A stretch of DNA of 6,252 nt. Source: Campylobacteraceae bacterium (GTDB lineage: Bacteria > Campylobacterota > Campylobacteria > Campylobacterales > Sulfurovaceae). The position numbers and the translations under genes are program-made. This document shows positions 5,750 through 6,252 of the stretch, piece after piece. Where the stretch lies: assembly GCA_027063325.1 (NCBI GenBank), contig JAMOSA010000268.1, forward strand, positions 1 through 6,252. The letters are read 5' to 3'. The first letter of the stretch is position 1. Each line of letters begins with the position of its first letter. The notes beneath the pieces are model-generated. The model did no database searches, was not told where the DNA came from, and saw only the letters and a program-made list of their open reading frames with translations.

Positions 5750-6252
5750 ATGAAGAGTCTATTTGTACATGAATACAGTATAGAAGATCTATTAAAAGGG
5801 ATAGATGAAAAGATAAAAGAGGGGTTTAAGCCATCACTGGCTTTTGTATATACATCAGTAGCATATGATGTACGCAAACTGGTAGCAGAACTCAACAGAT
5901 TTCCATTTCCCATATTTGGAGCTACAACTGTAGGAGAGATATTTGCTGATGAAGAGTTGGGTGTAAATAGTGAAGATGAGAGTATCATATGTATGCTTGT
6001 AGAGGCTGATCCCAGTGCAATTGCCCTAAAACTGATGCCTGTTGAGGGTGATGACTACTTTGGAGCAGGTGTCCAGATAGGCAAATGGGCAAAAAGCAAC
6101 TTTAAAGAGTGCAGTATAATCACAGCAACAGCAGGACTCAATTTTGATAATGATGCATACACCCAAGGAATTGAATCAACTGGTATTGAGTATATATTTG
6201 GTGGAGCTGCTGGTGATGACTTGATACTAAAAGATACATTTGTATTCTCTGG
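5750..6252 (+). CDS. FIST sensor-domain protein, 3' end beyond window
   Basis: The frame is open for 167 codons to the right edge. The N-terminal sequence matches the FIST domain, a predicted small-ligand sensor found alone or fused to signalling output domains: an early helix (IEDLLKGIDEKI), strands such as LAFVYTS, the FGATTVGEIF motif (residues 56-65, like the family's GCSTAGEI) and GGAAGDDLILKDTFVF (151-166). The family normally continues into a FIST C-terminal domain and sometimes kinase, GGDEF or chemotaxis-type domains, which cannot be seen here. A full AAGGAGG overlaps the stop of copy 2, with 4 nt to the ATG, so the two are an operon. The context suggests the sensor or input partner of the REC proteins. 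The missing 3' end is due to the window edge. Confidence 0.87.
   Translation, partial: MKSLFVHEYSIEDLLKGIDEKIKEGFKPSLAFVYTSVAYDVRKLVAELNRFPFPIFGATTVGEIFADEELGVNSEDESIICMLVEADPSAIALKLMPVEGDDYFGAGVQIGKWAKSNFKECSIITATAGLNFDNDAYTQGIESTGIEYIFGGAAGDDLILKDTFVFS

Noticed and set aside
5599..5988. Minus-strand open frame of 129 codons across the copy 2/FIST junction
   Set aside because: Both overlapping plus-strand genes are recognisable families with strong ribosome sites; this frame has no such support.
5750..6252. FIST gene as a truncated pseudogene
   Set aside because: The frame is open to the last base of the window; the cut is caused by the window edge.

Overview
The window looks like chromosomal DNA of a Campylobacterota (epsilonproteobacterium), probably a free-living Sulfurimonas/Sulfurovum-like lineage. 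The evidence is AT-rich sequence, short AT-rich intergenic gaps with near-perfect TATAAT boxes and no clear -35 boxes, an AtpE with a signal-peptide-like N-terminus typical of this group and encoded away from other atp genes, a tolB/cpoB pair, and a long poly-G tract of the kind seen in phase-variable Campylobacterota genes. The genus is inferred from memory of these families; no search was run.

Left part, minus strand (1-1175): atpE (F0 subunit c), then a terminator-like hairpin whose loop contains a TATAAT that could drive the next gene, then tRNA-Leu(GAG), then a TTG-started gene for an unknown exported/membrane protein that runs off the left edge. A divergent intergenic region (1063-1266) separates atpE from tolB. 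It holds a -10 box for each direction and a roughly 110-nt atpE leader with two crossing complementary segments.

Middle part, plus strand (1267-3261): tolB followed 9 nt later by a cpoB/ybgF-like gene. The pal gene that normally sits between them in this group is absent, and the tolQ/R/A-type genes are not upstream. This is a rearranged remnant of the Tol-Pal locus.

Right part, plus strand (3262-6252): two tandem paralogous response regulators, each with an intact REC domain fused to an HD-GYP-derived domain. Both have lost essentially all the catalytic histidines and the DIGK lysine in the same way. The second is followed 9 nt later by a FIST sensor-domain gene cut by the right edge. The first paralog is preceded by a run of ten G residues where its ribosome binding site should be; the second has a conventional AGGAG and a palindrome-rich leader. 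I infer a signalling module in which FIST senses a small ligand and two phospho-controlled, probably non-hydrolytic HD-GYP-fold effectors act downstream, with one copy possibly switched by phase variation. This is the most unusual content of the window.

No CRISPR array, insertion sequence, rRNA or plasmid/phage hallmark was seen.
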